Positions 39,490 through 48,387 of a DNA stretch of 64,000 nt are shown here, in pieces. Origin of the DNA: Methyloversatilis sp. (GTDB taxonomy: Bacteria; Pseudomonadota; Gammaproteobacteria; Burkholderiales; Rhodocyclaceae); NCBI GenBank assembly GCA_017984755.1, contig JAGNYW010000009.1, positions 43,794 through 107,793 on the forward strand, given 5' to 3'. The notes below the pieces were generated by a model. That model had not been told where the DNA came from, made no database searches, and was given only the letters and a program-made list of their open reading frames with translations. The position numbers and the translations under genes are program-made. Each line of letters starts with the position of its first letter. The first letter of the stretch is position 1.

Positions 39490-40344
39490 TCACTCGATGT
39501 TCTGGACCTGCTCGCGCATCTGTTCGATCAGCAGCTTGAGTTCCATCGCGACGTTGCCGACGTCCTGCGCGACCGACTTGGAGGCCAGCGTGTTGGCTTC
39601 GCGGTTCAGCTCCTGCATCAGGAAATCGAGCCGCTTGCCGGCGGCGCCGCCCTTCGCGAGAATGCGTTCCACCTCTTCCAGATGCGCGCCGAGGCGGTTC
39701 AGTTCTTCGGCGACATCGATGCGCACGGCGAACAGCGCGACTTCGGTGCGGATGCGTTCGTCGTCGGCGCTGCCGATGGCGTCCTGCAGGCGTTGCGTGA
39801 GCCGGGCCTGATATTCCTGCACCACCTCGGGCACACGTGGCGTCACCTGAACGACCAGTTCGCGCATGCGCGTGACGCGCTCCATCAGCATCGCCGCGAG
39901 GCGCACGCCTTCGCGCTGACGCGATGCGGTGAGGTCGCCAAGCGCTTGCCGCACTGCGCGTGCAGCCGCTTCGGACAACGCTTCCGCGGGCAGCACGTCA
40001 TCGCCCAGCATGCCGGGCCAGCGCAGCACTTCGGCCACCGACAGCGCCTGCGCCTGCGGCAGCGCGGTGCGCACCGACCTGTCGAGCGACACGAGCTGGG
40101 CCAGCAGGGCCGGGCTGAGTGCGAGGTCGCGTGCGCATTCGCCGCCGGCCTGCAGACCGGCGCGGCAATCGACCTTGCCGCGCGACAGGGCGCCGGTGAT
40201 GTGCTCGCGCAGCAGCGGCTCGACGACGCGCAACTCGTCGGGCAGCCGGAAATGCAGGTCGAGGAAACGAGAATTAACCGTCCGCAGCTCAAGATTCAGC
40301 GTGCTCTGGCCGACAGCCACTGCAGCTGTCGCAAAACCGGTCAT
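39490..40344 (-). CDS. yicC: YicC family endoribonuclease
   Basis: 284-residue YicC protein: MTGFATAAVAVGQSTLNLEL, VNSRFLDLHFRLP, then a helical middle and the conserved end GKRLDFLMQELNREANTL.SK, NVAMELKLLIEQMREQVQNIE. YicC in E. coli is an endoribonuclease that down-regulates small RNAs. Start ATG 40344 fits the family. Convergent with ackA (36 bp apart) and divergent from the protein kinase gene. Confidence 0.92.
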   Translation of the reverse strand: MTGFATAAVAVGQSTLNLELRTVNSRFLDLHFRLPDELRVVEPLLREHITGALSRGKVDCRAGLQAGGECARDLALSPALLAQLVSLDRSVRTALPQAQALSVAEVLRWPGMLGDDVLPAEALSEAAARAVRQALGDLTASRQREGVRLAAMLMERVTRMRELVVQVTPRVPEVVQEYQARLTQRLQDAIGSADDERIRTEVALFAVRIDVAEELNRLGAHLEEVERILAKGGAAGKRLDFLMQELNREANTLASKSVAQDVGNVAMELKLLIEQMREQVQNIE

Positions 40345-40497
40345 GCTGTGTATGCTTCCCACGCGATCTATTCCTTGTCGGGTTGTCAGGCATGATTCGG
40401 GTCGCAAGCGCATGCCTGCGCCACTGTCGGGCAGCTTTACAGCCTGTTGCCAAACGCCCAGAATCGCGCCAAAACCAGGATCATAGCGGCCTGCAGA

Positions 40498-41466
40498 ATG
40501 CCCCCACAAGTCAATTGCGCCCTGCCGCCGGGCTTTGAACTCGATCAGTACCGCATCCAGAGCCAACTCAGTCTGGGTGGGTTTTCGATCGTCTATCTGG
40601 CGCATGACCGCGAGGGGACACCGGTCGCAATTAAGGAATATCTCCCGAATACGCTGGCGTTGCGCGACGAGGGACAGATCACGCCCAATATTCCGGACGA
40701 ATTCCTGCCCGCGTTCCGCTACGGCATGAAGTGCTTTTTCGAGGAAGGTCGTGCGCTGGCCGGCCTTAATCATCCGAACGTCGTGCGCGTGCTCAACTTC
40801 TTCCGCGCCAACGAAACTGTTTACATGGTGATGCGCTACGAGCGTGGCCGTACGCTGCAGGAGTACATCACACGGCGGCGCGGCGAGATACGCGAAAGTT
40901 TCATCCGCTACGTGTTCACGCGCTTGCTCAACGGTCTGCGCGAAGTGCATGCACACAAGCTGCTGCACCTCGATCTGAAGCCGTCGAACATCTACCTGCG
41001 CAACAACGGCTCGCCGGTGCTGCTCGACTTCGGCGCGGCCCGTACCACGCTGATGGCCGACACGCCTATGCTCAAACCGATGTACACGCCCGGTTTTGCC
41101 GCACCCGAGCACTACCGCAACCGCGATCTGCTGGGACCCTGGAGCGACATCTACAGCGTGGGCGCCAGCATGTACGCCTGCCTGTCGGGCGGCCCGCCGC
41201 AGGCAGCCGATCAACGGCTCGAGAACGACAAAGTGATTCTTGCCTCCGAACGCTGGATCGGGCAGTACTCGCCGCAACTGCTTAACACCATCGACTGGTG
41301 CATGGATCTCAATCACCTGAAGCGCCCGCAGAGCGTATTTGCGCTGCAGAAGGCACTGGCCACCTGGGACCGCGGCGAGGCTGACGCGCCGGCAGCAAGC
41401 GAAGACACGGAAATCAACTGGCTGGACCGCATGCGTGCCCGCCTGAGCTCACTGGTGGGTAAATGA
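40498..41466 (+). CDS. Serine/threonine protein kinase (Hanks type)
   Basis: 322-residue soluble kinase. Glycine loop is a reduced form (SLGGFSIVYLA); ATP-binding Lys47 (PVAIKEY); catalytic loop HLDLKPSN (His157-Leu-Asp159, Lys161, Asn164), where the usual Arg of HRD is Leu; DFG at 177-179; then a TPGFAAPEHY activation/P+1 segment. No membrane span or extracellular sensor is present. ATG 40498 preceded by CTGCAGA, a weak ribosome site; the upstream extension is not homologous. The stop overlaps the phosphatase start in ATGA, so kinase and phosphatase are a coupled pair. Confidence 0.9.
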   Translation: MPPQVNCALPPGFELDQYRIQSQLSLGGFSIVYLAHDREGTPVAIKEYLPNTLALRDEGQITPNIPDEFLPAFRYGMKCFFEEGRALAGLNHPNVVRVLNFFRANETVYMVMRYERGRTLQEYITRRRGEIRESFIRYVFTRLLNGLREVHAHKLLHLDLKPSNIYLRNNGSPVLLDFGAARTTLMADTPMLKPMYTPGFAAPEHYRNRDLLGPWSDIYSVGASMYACLSGGPPQAADQRLENDKVILASERWIGQYSPQLLNTIDWCMDLNHLKRPQSVFALQKALATWDRGEADAPAASEDTEINWLDRMRARLSSLVGK

Positions 41467-42386
41467 GGTTCACGATCTTTCAGGAAAGCCGCGTCGGCCG
41501 CCGCAAGTCCAACCAGGACCGCATGGCCTACTCATATTCCCGCGATGCACTGCTCATGGTGATCGCCGACGGCATGGGCGGACACCTGCAGGGCGAGGTG
41601 GCGGCGCAGATCGCCGTGCAATACATGGTCGAGGCCTTCCAGCGCGAAGCGAAGCCACGCCTGGCGGACCCGTTCCTTTTCCTGTCGCGCGGCCTGACGA
41701 ACGCGCACTGCGCGATACTCGATTACGCGGACGAACGCGACATCGAGGACGGACCGCGCACCACCTGCGTCGCGTGCGTGATCCAGGATTCGGTCGCCTA
41801 CTGGGCGCACGCCGGCGATTCGCGTCTTTACGTGCTGCGCGCCGGTCATGTGATGACGCAGACACGCGACCACTCGCGCGTGCAGCGCATGATCGATCGC
41901 GGCCTGCTGGACGAGGACGGCGCAATGACGCACCCGCACCGCAACCGCATCTACAGCTGCCTGGGCGGTCCGATCGCGCCGCAGATCGAATACTCGCGCA
42001 AGACGCCGCTGCTGGCCGGCGACACGGTCTTTCTCTGCAGCGACGGCGTGTGGGGCCCGCTCGGCAACGATCAACTGCTGCGGCTGTTCGACGACACCAA
42101 TGTGATGCAGGCAGTACCGCGCGTGATGGATCAGGCCGAGGCCGCCGGCGGTGAAACCTGCGACAACCTGACCATGGTCGCGCTGAACTGGCACGACAGC
42201 TACGCGGAAGAACCGCGCGGCTCGGTCACCACCAAGACGCTTCCGCTCGACCGCCACACGACCGTACTCGAAGGATTCGGCGAGCGCACGCCGGTGCGCG
42301 ACGACTGGGACGAGTCGGCGATCGAAGCGGCCATTTCCGAAATCAATTCCGCCATCAACAAGTATTCAAAGGACCCCGACAAGTGA
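41463..42386 (+). CDS. PP2C-type Ser/Thr protein phosphatase
   Basis: 307-residue metal-dependent phosphatase. Motifs: [10 protein letters not shown] (Asp19), [13 protein letters not shown] (Asp36), [32 protein letters not shown] and CDNLTMVAL with the final Asp. It should reverse phosphorylation by the neighbouring kinase. The last 55 residues (after about 245) are polar and outside the catalytic core, with [19 protein letters not shown]. The stop overlaps the GTG start of rph. Confidence 0.92.
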   Translation: MRFTIFQESRVGRRKSNQDRMAYSYSRDALLMVIADGMGGHLQGEVAAQIAVQYMVEAFQREAKPRLADPFLFLSRGLTNAHCAILDYADERDIEDGPRTTCVACVIQDSVAYWAHAGDSRLYVLRAGHVMTQTRDHSRVQRMIDRGLLDEDGAMTHPHRNRIYSCLGGPIAPQIEYSRKTPLLAGDTVFLCSDGVWGPLGNDQLLRLFDDTNVMQAVPRVMDQAEAAGGETCDNLTMVALNWHDSYAEEPRGSVTTKTLPLDRHTTVLEGFGERTPVRDDWDESAIEAAISEINSAINKYSKDPDK

Positions 42387-43105
42387 TCCGACCCAGTGGC
42401 CGCCGGCCCGACCAGGCACGTGCGCTGCGCGTCACCCGGAATTTCACGCACCACGCCGAAGGTTCGGTGCTGATCGAAGTCGGTGATACGCGCGTGCTGT
42501 GCACCGCCAGCGTCGAAGAAAGCCTGCCGCCCTTCCTGCGCGGCAAGGGCCAGGGCTGGGTGACCGCCGAATACGGCATGCTGCCGCGCTCGACTCACAC
42601 GCGGAGCGCGCGCGAGGCGGCCAAGGGCAAGCAGAGCGGCCGCACGCAGGAGATCCAGCGCCTGATCGGACGCAGCCTGCGCTCGGTCACCGACCTGACT
42701 GCGCTCGGCGAACGCCAGATCACACTCGACTGCGATGTGCTGCAGGCCGATGGCGGCACTCGCTGCGCATCGATCACCGGCGCCTGCGTCGCGCTGCACG
42801 ATGCACTGAACGGACTGGTCGCAAAGGGTCTGATCGCGCGCAACCCGCTGCGCGAACTGGTGGCTGCGGTATCGGTCGGCATCTTCGAAGGCGTGCCGGT
42901 GCTCGATCTCGACTATCCGGAGGATTCGGCCTGCGACACCGACATGAACGTCGTGATGACCGCCGGCGGCGGCCTGTGCGAAATACAGGGCACCGCGGAA
43001 GGCACGCCGTTTTCGCGGAGCGAACTGGGCGCGCTGATGGATCTGGCACAGACCGGTATCGACGGCCTGATCGCCGCACAGCGCGAGGCGCTCGGACTGC
43101 CATGA
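42383..43105 (+). CDS. rph: Ribonuclease PH
   Basis: 240-residue phosphorolytic 3'-5' exoribonuclease maturing tRNA 3' ends. Starts [34 protein letters not shown], the catalytic-domain [31 protein letters not shown] region, and [16 protein letters not shown] are typical. The start codon is GTG at 42383, overlapping the phosphatase stop as GTGA. Followed by rdgB with ATGA overlap. Confidence 0.96.
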   Translation: MIRPSGRRPDQARALRVTRNFTHHAEGSVLIEVGDTRVLCTASVEESLPPFLRGKGQGWVTAEYGMLPRSTHTRSAREAAKGKQSGRTQEIQRLIGRSLRSVTDLTALGERQITLDCDVLQADGGTRCASITGACVALHDALNGLVAKGLIARNPLRELVAAVSVGIFEGVPVLDLDYPEDSACDTDMNVVMTAGGGLCEIQGTAEGTPFSRSELGALMDLAQTGIDGLIAAQREALGLP

Positions 43106-43713
43106 AGATCGAACGCCTGGTCCTGGCCAGCAGCAACGCGGGCAAGCTGCGCGAACTGTCGGCCATGCTGGCGCCATTCGGCATCGACGTCGTGACGCAG
43201 ACGGCGCTGGGCGTCGCTGAAGCGGAAGAACCGCATGTGACCTTCGTCGAGAACGCGCTGGCCAAGGCGCGGCATGCGGCACGCGAAACCGGACTGCCGG
43301 CACTGGCCGACGACTCCGGGCTGTGCGTACCGGCGCTCGGCGGGCGCCCGGGCGTGCTGTCGGCGCGCTACGCCGGCGAGCCGAAGTCGGACATCGCCAA
43401 CAACGCGAAACTGATCGCCGATCTGCACGGCGCCGGCGATCGCAGCGCACATTTCTACTGCGTCATCGTGCTGGTGCGCTCGGCCGACGACCCGCAGCCC
43501 ATCATCGCCGACGGCGAATGGCACGGCGAAATCATCGAAGAGGCTCGCGGCACCGGCGGTTTCGGCTACGACCCGCATTTCTTCGTGCCGTCGCTGGAAC
43601 AGACGGCAGCCGAACTCGACGCCGAACTCAAGAACACCCTGTCGCACCGGGCGTCGGCCATGCGCCACCTGCTGTCGCGCCTGCAGGGGCTTCAGGGGCT
43701 GCTCACCGGATGA
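43102..43713 (+). CDS. rdgB: dITP/XTP pyrophosphatase RdgB
   Basis: 203-residue Ham1-family enzyme cleaning dITP, ITP and XTP from the nucleotide pool. Motifs [56 protein letters not shown] and [12 protein letters not shown]. Coupled by four-base overlaps to rph upstream and hemW downstream, the usual proteobacterial order rph-rdgB-hemW. Confidence 0.96.
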   Translation: MKIERLVLASSNAGKLRELSAMLAPFGIDVVTQTALGVAEAEEPHVTFVENALAKARHAARETGLPALADDSGLCVPALGGRPGVLSARYAGEPKSDIANNAKLIADLHGAGDRSAHFYCVIVLVRSADDPQPIIADGEWHGEIIEEARGTGGFGYDPHFFVPSLEQTAAELDAELKNTLSHRASAMRHLLSRLQGLQGLLTG

Positions 43714-44921
43714 GCCGGGTCATTCCGCTGGTGCCGGCCCGGTCGGTGCCGGCGCCGGGCGGCGATGCGCATCCGCTGCAATTCACCACACCGCCGCCGC
43801 TGTCGCTCTACATCCACTTTCCGTGGTGCGTGCGCAAATGCCCCTACTGCGACTTCAACTCGCACGCGGTGCGCGACGGCATTCCGGAAGCGGCCTACAT
43901 CGATGCGCTGATCGCCGATCTCGAGCATTCGCTGCCCGACATCTGGGGCCGGCGCATCCACAGCATCTTCCTCGGCGGCGGCACGCCCAGCCTGATGACA
44001 CCCGCTGCGCTCGATCGCCTGCTGACTGCGGTGCGCGCCCGCGTGCAACTGACACCGGGCGCCGAAATCACGCTCGAGGCGAACCCCGGCACGGTCGAGG
44101 CGGATCGCTTCACCGGGTTTCGCGATGCCGGCGTTAACCGCCTGTCGATCGGCGTGCAGAGCTTCGACGACCGCCACCTCGCAGCGCTCGGCCGCATCCA
44201 CGACGCGCACGAGGCACGGCGAGCGATCGAGCTGGCGCAGCGCACCTTCGAACGGGTGAACATCGATCTGATGTATGCCCTGCCGCAGCAGACGATGGAC
44301 GAAGCGATGCAGGACGTGAGCACGGCGCTGGGCACGGGCGTCAGCCACCTGTCGTGCTACCACCTGACGCTCGAACCCAATACGCCGTTCGCCGCGCACC
44401 CGCCGCAACTGCCGGACGACGACGCCTCGGCCGACATGCAGGAGGAGATCGAGGCGCGCCTTGCGGAAGCCGGCTTCGTGCATTACGAGACCTCCGCCTT
44501 CGCGCAGCCCGGCCGGCAGTGCCTGCACAACCTGAACTACTGGCAGTTCGGTGACTATCTGGGCATCGGCGCCGGCGCGCACGGCAAGCTCAGCTTTCAC
44601 GACCGGGTGCGTCGCGACATGCGGCACAAGCATCCGGGCGCCTATCTGGACGCCGCCGCCGGCGGCCGCTTCGTGCAGGAATCGCGCGAAGTGGGAGTAG
44701 CCGAACTGCCGTTCGAATTCATGATGAATGCCGCGCGTCTGAATGACGGCTTCGCGCTCGACCTGTTCGAACGCCACACCTCGCTGCCGCTCGATGCGCT
44801 GATGCCCCGTCTGCTCGAAGCACGCGAAGACGGGCTGCTGGAGCTTGATTTGGGCCGGATCAGGCCGACCCTGCGCGGACGCCGCTTCCTGAACGAACTG
44901 CTGCAGCGCTTTCTCGACTGA
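43710..44921 (+). CDS. hemW: Radical SAM haem chaperone HemW
   Basis: 403-residue radical SAM protein; the [4Fe-4S] motif is Cys40-x3-Cys44-x2-Cys47 (CVRKCPYC). HemW binds haem and delivers it to membrane proteins; it is often misnamed coproporphyrinogen oxidase HemN. IFLGGGTPSLM, ITLEANPGTVE, RLSIGVQSFDD and INIDLMYALP-like strands follow, with the HemN C-terminal domain. Its ATG overlaps the rdgB stop by four bases. The repeat block follows. Confidence 0.95.
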   Translation: MSRVIPLVPARSVPAPGGDAHPLQFTTPPPLSLYIHFPWCVRKCPYCDFNSHAVRDGIPEAAYIDALIADLEHSLPDIWGRRIHSIFLGGGTPSLMTPAALDRLLTAVRARVQLTPGAEITLEANPGTVEADRFTGFRDAGVNRLSIGVQSFDDRHLAALGRIHDAHEARRAIELAQRTFERVNIDLMYALPQQTMDEAMQDVSTALGTGVSHLSCYHLTLEPNTPFAAHPPQLPDDDASADMQEEIEARLAEAGFVHYETSAFAQPGRQCLHNLNYWQFGDYLGIGAGAHGKLSFHDRVRRDMRHKHPGAYLDAAAGGRFVQESREVGVAELPFEFMMNAARLNDGFALDLFERHTSLPLDALMPRLLEAREDGLLELDLGRIRPTLRGRRFLNELLQRFLD

Positions 44922-45158
44922 GGCGCCGGCCGTCGAGGGAAGTCGGCATCGCCGATCACGGCACCCAGGCTGCGCCGACCAGCCCGGTCAACGCGGCGCC
45001 CCCGTGAGAGATCCATGGACGCTCTGCAAAACAAGGCACCGCTCGCCGCCCACAGGGCTGGCCGTTGACGCTGACAAAAACATCCATCTTTGCCGCGCCT
45101 GCGTCGCGACAGATCGCACTGCCGAACGCCGTGACACCGCTTGAATGACGATGGACAG

Positions 45159-45249
45159 GTAGGAGCGATCCATTGATCGCGATGCGGACGCTGAACAGGT
45201 GAAGGCGCTTGATCGACGCGCGGGTTCGCGATCAATGGATCGCTCCCAC
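45159..45249. repeat. REP/BIME unit 1
   Basis: Left arm 45162-45182 and right arm 45226-45246 are perfect 21-bp reverse complements around a 43-base loop. Each arm is itself a small palindrome (GCGATC-CATT-GATCGC) headed by GTAGGAGC, the layout of REP sequences arranged head to head. Confidence 0.85.
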
Positions 45250-45338
45250 AAAACCGGAGCCTTGCTCGCCGTCCGAAGAAACATCAACGAGGCCAACACA
45301 TCGCAGAACCTGCGACACCCGTGAAATGACGCTCGAAT

Positions 45339-45429
45339 GTAGGAGCGATCCATTGATCGCGAACCCGTCCGCCAAACATGCGCAGGTGCCCGATCGACGT
45401 CCGATTCGCGATCAATGGGACGCTGCGCA
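45339..45429. repeat. REP/BIME unit 2
   Basis: Left arm 45342-45362 is identical to that of unit 1; right arm 45406-45426 has a few mismatches (GGGACGCTGC instead of GGATCGCTCC). The loop is again 43 bases, but its sequence differs, so the spacing is conserved rather than the loop. Confidence 0.85.
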
Positions 45430-45480
45430 AGACCCGCATCGGCTTTCGCAGGAGCCCATCCGCACCGCGGGAAGGGCCTG

Positions 45481-46203
45481 CTACGAAAGACCGGACGGGC
45501 AAGCGGCCCGGCGCCGGAAAATCACGTCCCACACGCCATGACCAAGGCGCAGGCCGCGGGCTTCGAACTTGGTCAGCGGGCGGTAGTCGGGGCGCGGCGC
45601 GAAGCCGTCGGCGGTGTTTTCGAGCAGGGGTTCGGCGCTCAGCACGTCGAGCATCTGCTGACCGTAGTCCTCGATGTCGGTGGCGCAATGCAGATAGCCG
45701 CCCGGCACCAGCTTGGCTGCCAGCTGTGCGACCAGCGGCGCCTGGATGAGCCGGCGCTTGAGGTGGCGCTTCTTTGGCCAGGGATCGGGGAAGTACACAT
45801 GCACGCCGGCCAGCGAAGCATCGGAAATCATGTCGCGCAGCACTTCCACCGCATCGTGCTGAATCACCCGCATATTGGTCAGGCCCTGTTCGGAAATCAG
45901 CTTGAACATCGAGCCGACACCGGGGCCGTGCACTTCGATGCCGATGAAGTCAGTGTCGGGCCGCGCCGCCGCGATCTCGGCAGTGGTGAAACCCATGCCG
46001 AACCCGATTTCGAGCACCACCGGCGCGGTACGGCCGAACACGGCCGCGGCATCGAGCTGCTGCGGCGCGTAGGGGATGCCCCAGCGCGGCATGCCCTCTT
46101 CGATGTTGCGCGTCTGTGCCGGCGACATGCGGCCCTGCCGCAGCACATAGCTGCGGATGTGCCGGTGTTCGGCGTTGTCGGACGGGTCCGTGGTGTCGGT
46201 CAT
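45481..46203 (-). CDS. trmB: tRNA (guanine-N7)-methyltransferase TrmB
   Basis: 240-residue SAM enzyme forming m7G46 in tRNA. SAM motif [17 protein letters not shown], then [12 protein letters not shown], the signature [19 protein letters not shown], and [17 protein letters not shown] 46203 fits the family; stop TAG lies at the edge of the repeat block. 61 bp after thiG on the same strand, so it is probably the last gene of thiS-thiG-trmB. Confidence 0.95.
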   Translation of the reverse strand: MTDTTDPSDNAEHRHIRSYVLRQGRMSPAQTRNIEEGMPRWGIPYAPQQLDAAAVFGRTAPVVLEIGFGMGFTTAEIAAARPDTDFIGIEVHGPGVGSMFKLISEQGLTNMRVIQHDAVEVLRDMISDASLAGVHVYFPDPWPKKRHLKRRLIQAPLVAQLAAKLVPGGYLHCATDIEDYGQQMLDVLSAEPLLENTADGFAPRPDYRPLTKFEARGLRLGHGVWDVIFRRRAACPSGLS

Positions 46204-46264
46204 GGGTCGGATCGAAGACGCGGCCCGCGCCGCGGACCATTGAACAAGGGAAAGGAAGCGGGGC

Positions 46265-47059
46265 TCAGCCGCCCGGCGTGATCAGGCCTGACGTCGGCGA
46301 ACTGGGCGCAGCGCTGTACAGCTTGCGCGGCATGCGGCCGGCCAGGAAGGCTTCGCGCCCGGCCTCGACCGCCTTCTTCATTGCACTGGCCATCAGCACG
46401 GGGTTCTGCGCCTTGGCGATGGCGGTATTCATCAATACGCCGTCGCAACCGAGCTCCATCGCGATCGCCGCGTCGGACGCGGTGCCCACACCCGCATCGA
46501 CGATGACCGGCACGCGTGCGCTGTCGATGATCAGGCGCAGGTTCCACGGGTTCAGGATGCCCATGCCGGAACCGATCAGGCTGGCCAGCGGCATCACCGC
46601 CACGCAACCGATCTCTTCCAGCCGCTTGGCCTGTATCGGGTCGTCGGAGCAGTAAACCATCACATCGAAGCCGTCGCGCACCAGCGTTTCGGCGGCGATC
46701 AGGGTCTGCGGCATGTCCGGGAACAGCGTGTCCGCATCGCCCAGCACTTCGAGCTTGACCAGGTTGTGGCCATCGAGCAGTTCGCGCGCCAGACGCAGCG
46801 TGCGCACGGCATCGTCCGCGGTGTAGCAGCCGGCGGTGTTCGGCAGCAGCGTGTAACGGTCGGGCGGCAGCACGTCGAGCAGGCTGGGTTGCCCCGGCTC
46901 CTGCCCTATATTGGTGCGGCGGATCGCCACCGTGATGATCTGTGCGCCGGACGCATCAACCGCTTCGCGCGTTTCGTCGAAGTCGCGGTATTTGCCGGTG
47001 CCGACCAGCAGACGCGAAGAGAAAGTGCGGTTGCCAAGCTTGAAAGTATCGCTGCTCAT
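46265..47059 (-). CDS. thiG: Thiazole synthase ThiG
   Basis: 264-residue (beta/alpha)8 enzyme building the thiazole phosphate of thiamine from DXP, dehydroglycine and ThiS thiocarboxylate. Motifs: [52 protein letters not shown] with the Schiff-base Lys, and [29 protein letters not shown] prefer ATG 47059 (MSSDTFKLG) because the earlier in-frame start would overlap the thiS end. Downstream of thiS, as usual. Confidence 0.95.
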   Translation of the reverse strand: MSSDTFKLGNRTFSSRLLVGTGKYRDFDETREAVDASGAQIITVAIRRTNIGQEPGQPSLLDVLPPDRYTLLPNTAGCYTADDAVRTLRLARELLDGHNLVKLEVLGDADTLFPDMPQTLIAAETLVRDGFDVMVYCSDDPIQAKRLEEIGCVAVMPLASLIGSGMGILNPWNLRLIIDSARVPVIVDAGVGTASDAAIAMELGCDGVLMNTAIAKAQNPVLMASAMKKAVEAGREAFLAGRMPRKLYSAAPSSPTSGLITPGG

Positions 47060-47075
47060 CTGATCCGGATCCGTG

Positions 47076-47291
47076 TCAGCCCCCACCTACCGCAACCACG
47101 ATTTCGATGCGGTCGCCGTCGGCAAGCGGCGTGTCGCCGTGCCGTGCGCGAGGCACGATGCTGCCGTTGCACTCGACGGCCACACGCTTGCCGGCGAGGT
47201 CGAGCGCTTCGAGTAGCGCACCGATGGTCGAGCCGGCCGCCACGCTTCGCGGTTCGCCGTTGAGGGTGATGGAGGACGTCTGTAAAGTCAC
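47076..47291 (-). CDS. thiS: Sulfur carrier protein ThiS
   Basis: 71-residue ubiquitin-like carrier ending in the required Gly-Gly (VVAVGGG), where ThiF adenylates and sulfur is loaded. [23 protein letters not shown] and [13 protein letters not shown] are typical. The start is GTG at 47291 with only a weak ribosome site. A hairpin with a T-tract sits about 67 bases upstream on the same strand, but no TPP (THI-box) motif was found. Confidence 0.93.
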   Translation of the reverse strand: MTLQTSSITLNGEPRSVAAGSTIGALLEALDLAGKRVAVECNGSIVPRARHGDTPLADGDRIEIVVAVGGG

Positions 47292-47350
47292 GGACGAAGT
47301 CTACAGGGAATGGCATGAACCGTCCGCCGGTGCCGGCAGACTGCAGAAAC

Positions 47351-47376
47351 AAAAAGTACCACTCGAGACGAGTGGT
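47351..47376 (-). terminator. Intrinsic-terminator-like hairpin upstream of thiS
   Basis: ACCACTCG (47358-47365) and CGAGTGGT (47369-47376) form an 8-bp stem with a three-base loop. On the minus strand the stem is followed by ACTTTTTG. It precedes thiS in the same direction, so it may be an attenuator in the thiS leader, or the end of an unseen minus-strand transcript. Confidence 0.55.
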
Positions 47377-47521
47377 GGCCTTCCAGCAAGGTCTGACAAG
47401 ATGCGACGCAAGTTCGGCCATGGCCTCGTGCGCGAGGCATGAGGCGCTCTTTGTGCAGACCGGCGAACGGGAACTCGCCGGCATCCGGGATGTTCCTATT
47501 GCATCCGCGTTTGCAGCGACG

Positions 47522-47980
47522 ATGACCGTGATCCATCCAAGACCCCTTGCCCGCGCAGTTTTCGCCATGCTGACGATGACCGCGCTACCGGCCGCCGCGG
47601 CCGATCTGACCAAACAGGAGCCGGTCACGGTGACCATCCGACTCGGCGGGATGGAGGGCCAGCATCGCTTCACTCCGGACTTGCTGACGCTCGAAGCCGG
47701 AAAGCTATACACCCTGCGCCTGGAGAACGCCGGCACGCAGCCCTATTACTTCGGCTCTCCCGGTCTGGCCGATGCGGTCTACACCCGCAAGGTGGTGGCA
47801 AAGGATGCTGCAGGCAAAGTCGTGGCGGAGATCTACGGGCCGGTTCGGCGCATCGAAATATCGGCTGGCCATACCGTCGAGTGGTGGTTCCTGCCGGTGC
47901 GCACCGGCCGGTTCGATGATGTGACATCCACCAAGAAACTTGCCGAGGCAGGCATGCGCGCAACCATCGAAGTGAAGTGA
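47522..47980 (+). CDS. Cupredoxin-like periplasmic protein
   Basis: 152 residues. Signal peptide MTVIHPRPLARAVFAMLTMTALPAAAA, then a beta-rich domain resembling cupredoxin_1: TLEAGKLYTLRLENAGTQPYYF, VRRIEISAGHTVEWWFLPVRTG. A classical copper site (Cys with nearby His and Met) is not obvious; no Cys lies in the mature part, so copper binding is unproven. The frame is open further upstream, but the signal peptide sets the start at 47522. It stands alone between thiS (divergent) and the tRNA. Confidence 0.72.
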   Translation: MTVIHPRPLARAVFAMLTMTALPAAAADLTKQEPVTVTIRLGGMEGQHRFTPDLLTLEAGKLYTLRLENAGTQPYYFGSPGLADAVYTRKVVAKDAAGKVVAEIYGPVRRIEISAGHTVEWWFLPVRTGRFDDVTSTKKLAEAGMRATIEVK

Positions 47981-48010
47981 CGGACGCTGTGGCAGCGTTG
48001 CGTTCCGGCG

Positions 48011-48016
48011 TACAAT
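48011..48016 (+). promoter_or_regulatory. -10 element for tRNA-Gly
   Basis: TACAAT followed by a GC-rich stretch (CCGGCGCG) before the tRNA 5' end. A GC-rich discriminator is typical of stringently controlled stable RNA promoters. The -35 is weak. Confidence 0.5.
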
Positions 48017-48026
48017 CCGGCGCGTT

Positions 48027-48100
48027 GCGGGTGTAGTTCAATGGCAGAACGGCAGCTTCCCAAGCTGCATACGTGGGTTCGATTCCCATCACCCGCTCCA
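48027..48100 (+). tRNA. tRNA-Gly (anticodon CCC)
   Basis: 74 bases with CCA encoded. Acceptor GCGGGTG pairs with CACCCGC; D stem GTTC/GAAC; anticodon stem GCAGC/GCTGC with loop TTCCCAA, anticodon CCC; T arm GTGGG-TTCGATT-CCCAT. It decodes GGG. The body closely resembles E. coli glyU. No integrase or direct repeat of its 3' end was seen nearby, so no sign of use as an integration site. Confidence 0.97.
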
Positions 48101-48387
48101 CACGCTTTCCCGCTTCGCCTGAAGCGAGGCGGCAGCTGCAACGCCAGCCTCGAAGCCTGTTTCACCTCCCCGCTTCACGACAGGCCCGAGGCCTGACCAC
48201 GGATCACTCGATCCGGCCACTCGTCAGCTGATGCGAAGAACCGGTCGCCGTGCTGATCGCTCGCTCAATGCGCAGACCAAAATGCCATGCACGGGCGCTG
48301 TGCGAGCAGGTGGGCAGGGATGGGCGCCAGGCGGTCGGCCAGACACTGCGGCCATACGCCTCGTGAGGCTCGTTGACAGAACCCAGG
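48101..48387. other. 287-bp interval between tRNA-Gly and flavin reductase gene
   Basis: No supported gene. A small hairpin CGCTTC/GAAGCG (48111-48116 with 48121-48126) lies just after the tRNA and may help end its transcript. A short stem GCCTC/GAGGC near 48357-48368 sits before the end of the convergent flavin reductase gene. Nothing else stands out. Confidence 0.4.

Larger units (their letters stand above)
44922..45480. repeat. REP/BIME-like repeat block between hemW and trmB
   Basis: 559 bp without a gene. Two well-kept units about 180 bp apart each begin GTAGGAGCGATCCATTGATC and end with its inverse. A degenerate copy of the right end is seen near 45009-45050, and its downstream flank (AAAC.AGG..CC..GCTCGCCG) matches the flank of unit 1 near 45241-45271. 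Even the stretches before the left arms are similar (GACACC....GAAATGACG type). This looks like a worn tandem array of one palindromic element rather than unique intergenic DNA. Confidence 0.8.

Noticed and set aside
44922-45480. Could the repeat block be a CRISPR array?
   Set aside because: Only two well-kept units, each itself palindromic and long, with related rather than unique intervening sequence and no cas genes nearby.
47292-47521. TPP riboswitch upstream of thiS
   Set aside because: I looked for the conserved THI-box halves on the minus strand and did not find them; only unrelated hairpins are present.
48027-48100. tRNA-Gly as an integration site for a mobile element
   Set aside because: No integrase, no direct repeat of the tRNA 3' end, and the downstream genes are ordinary chromosomal ones.
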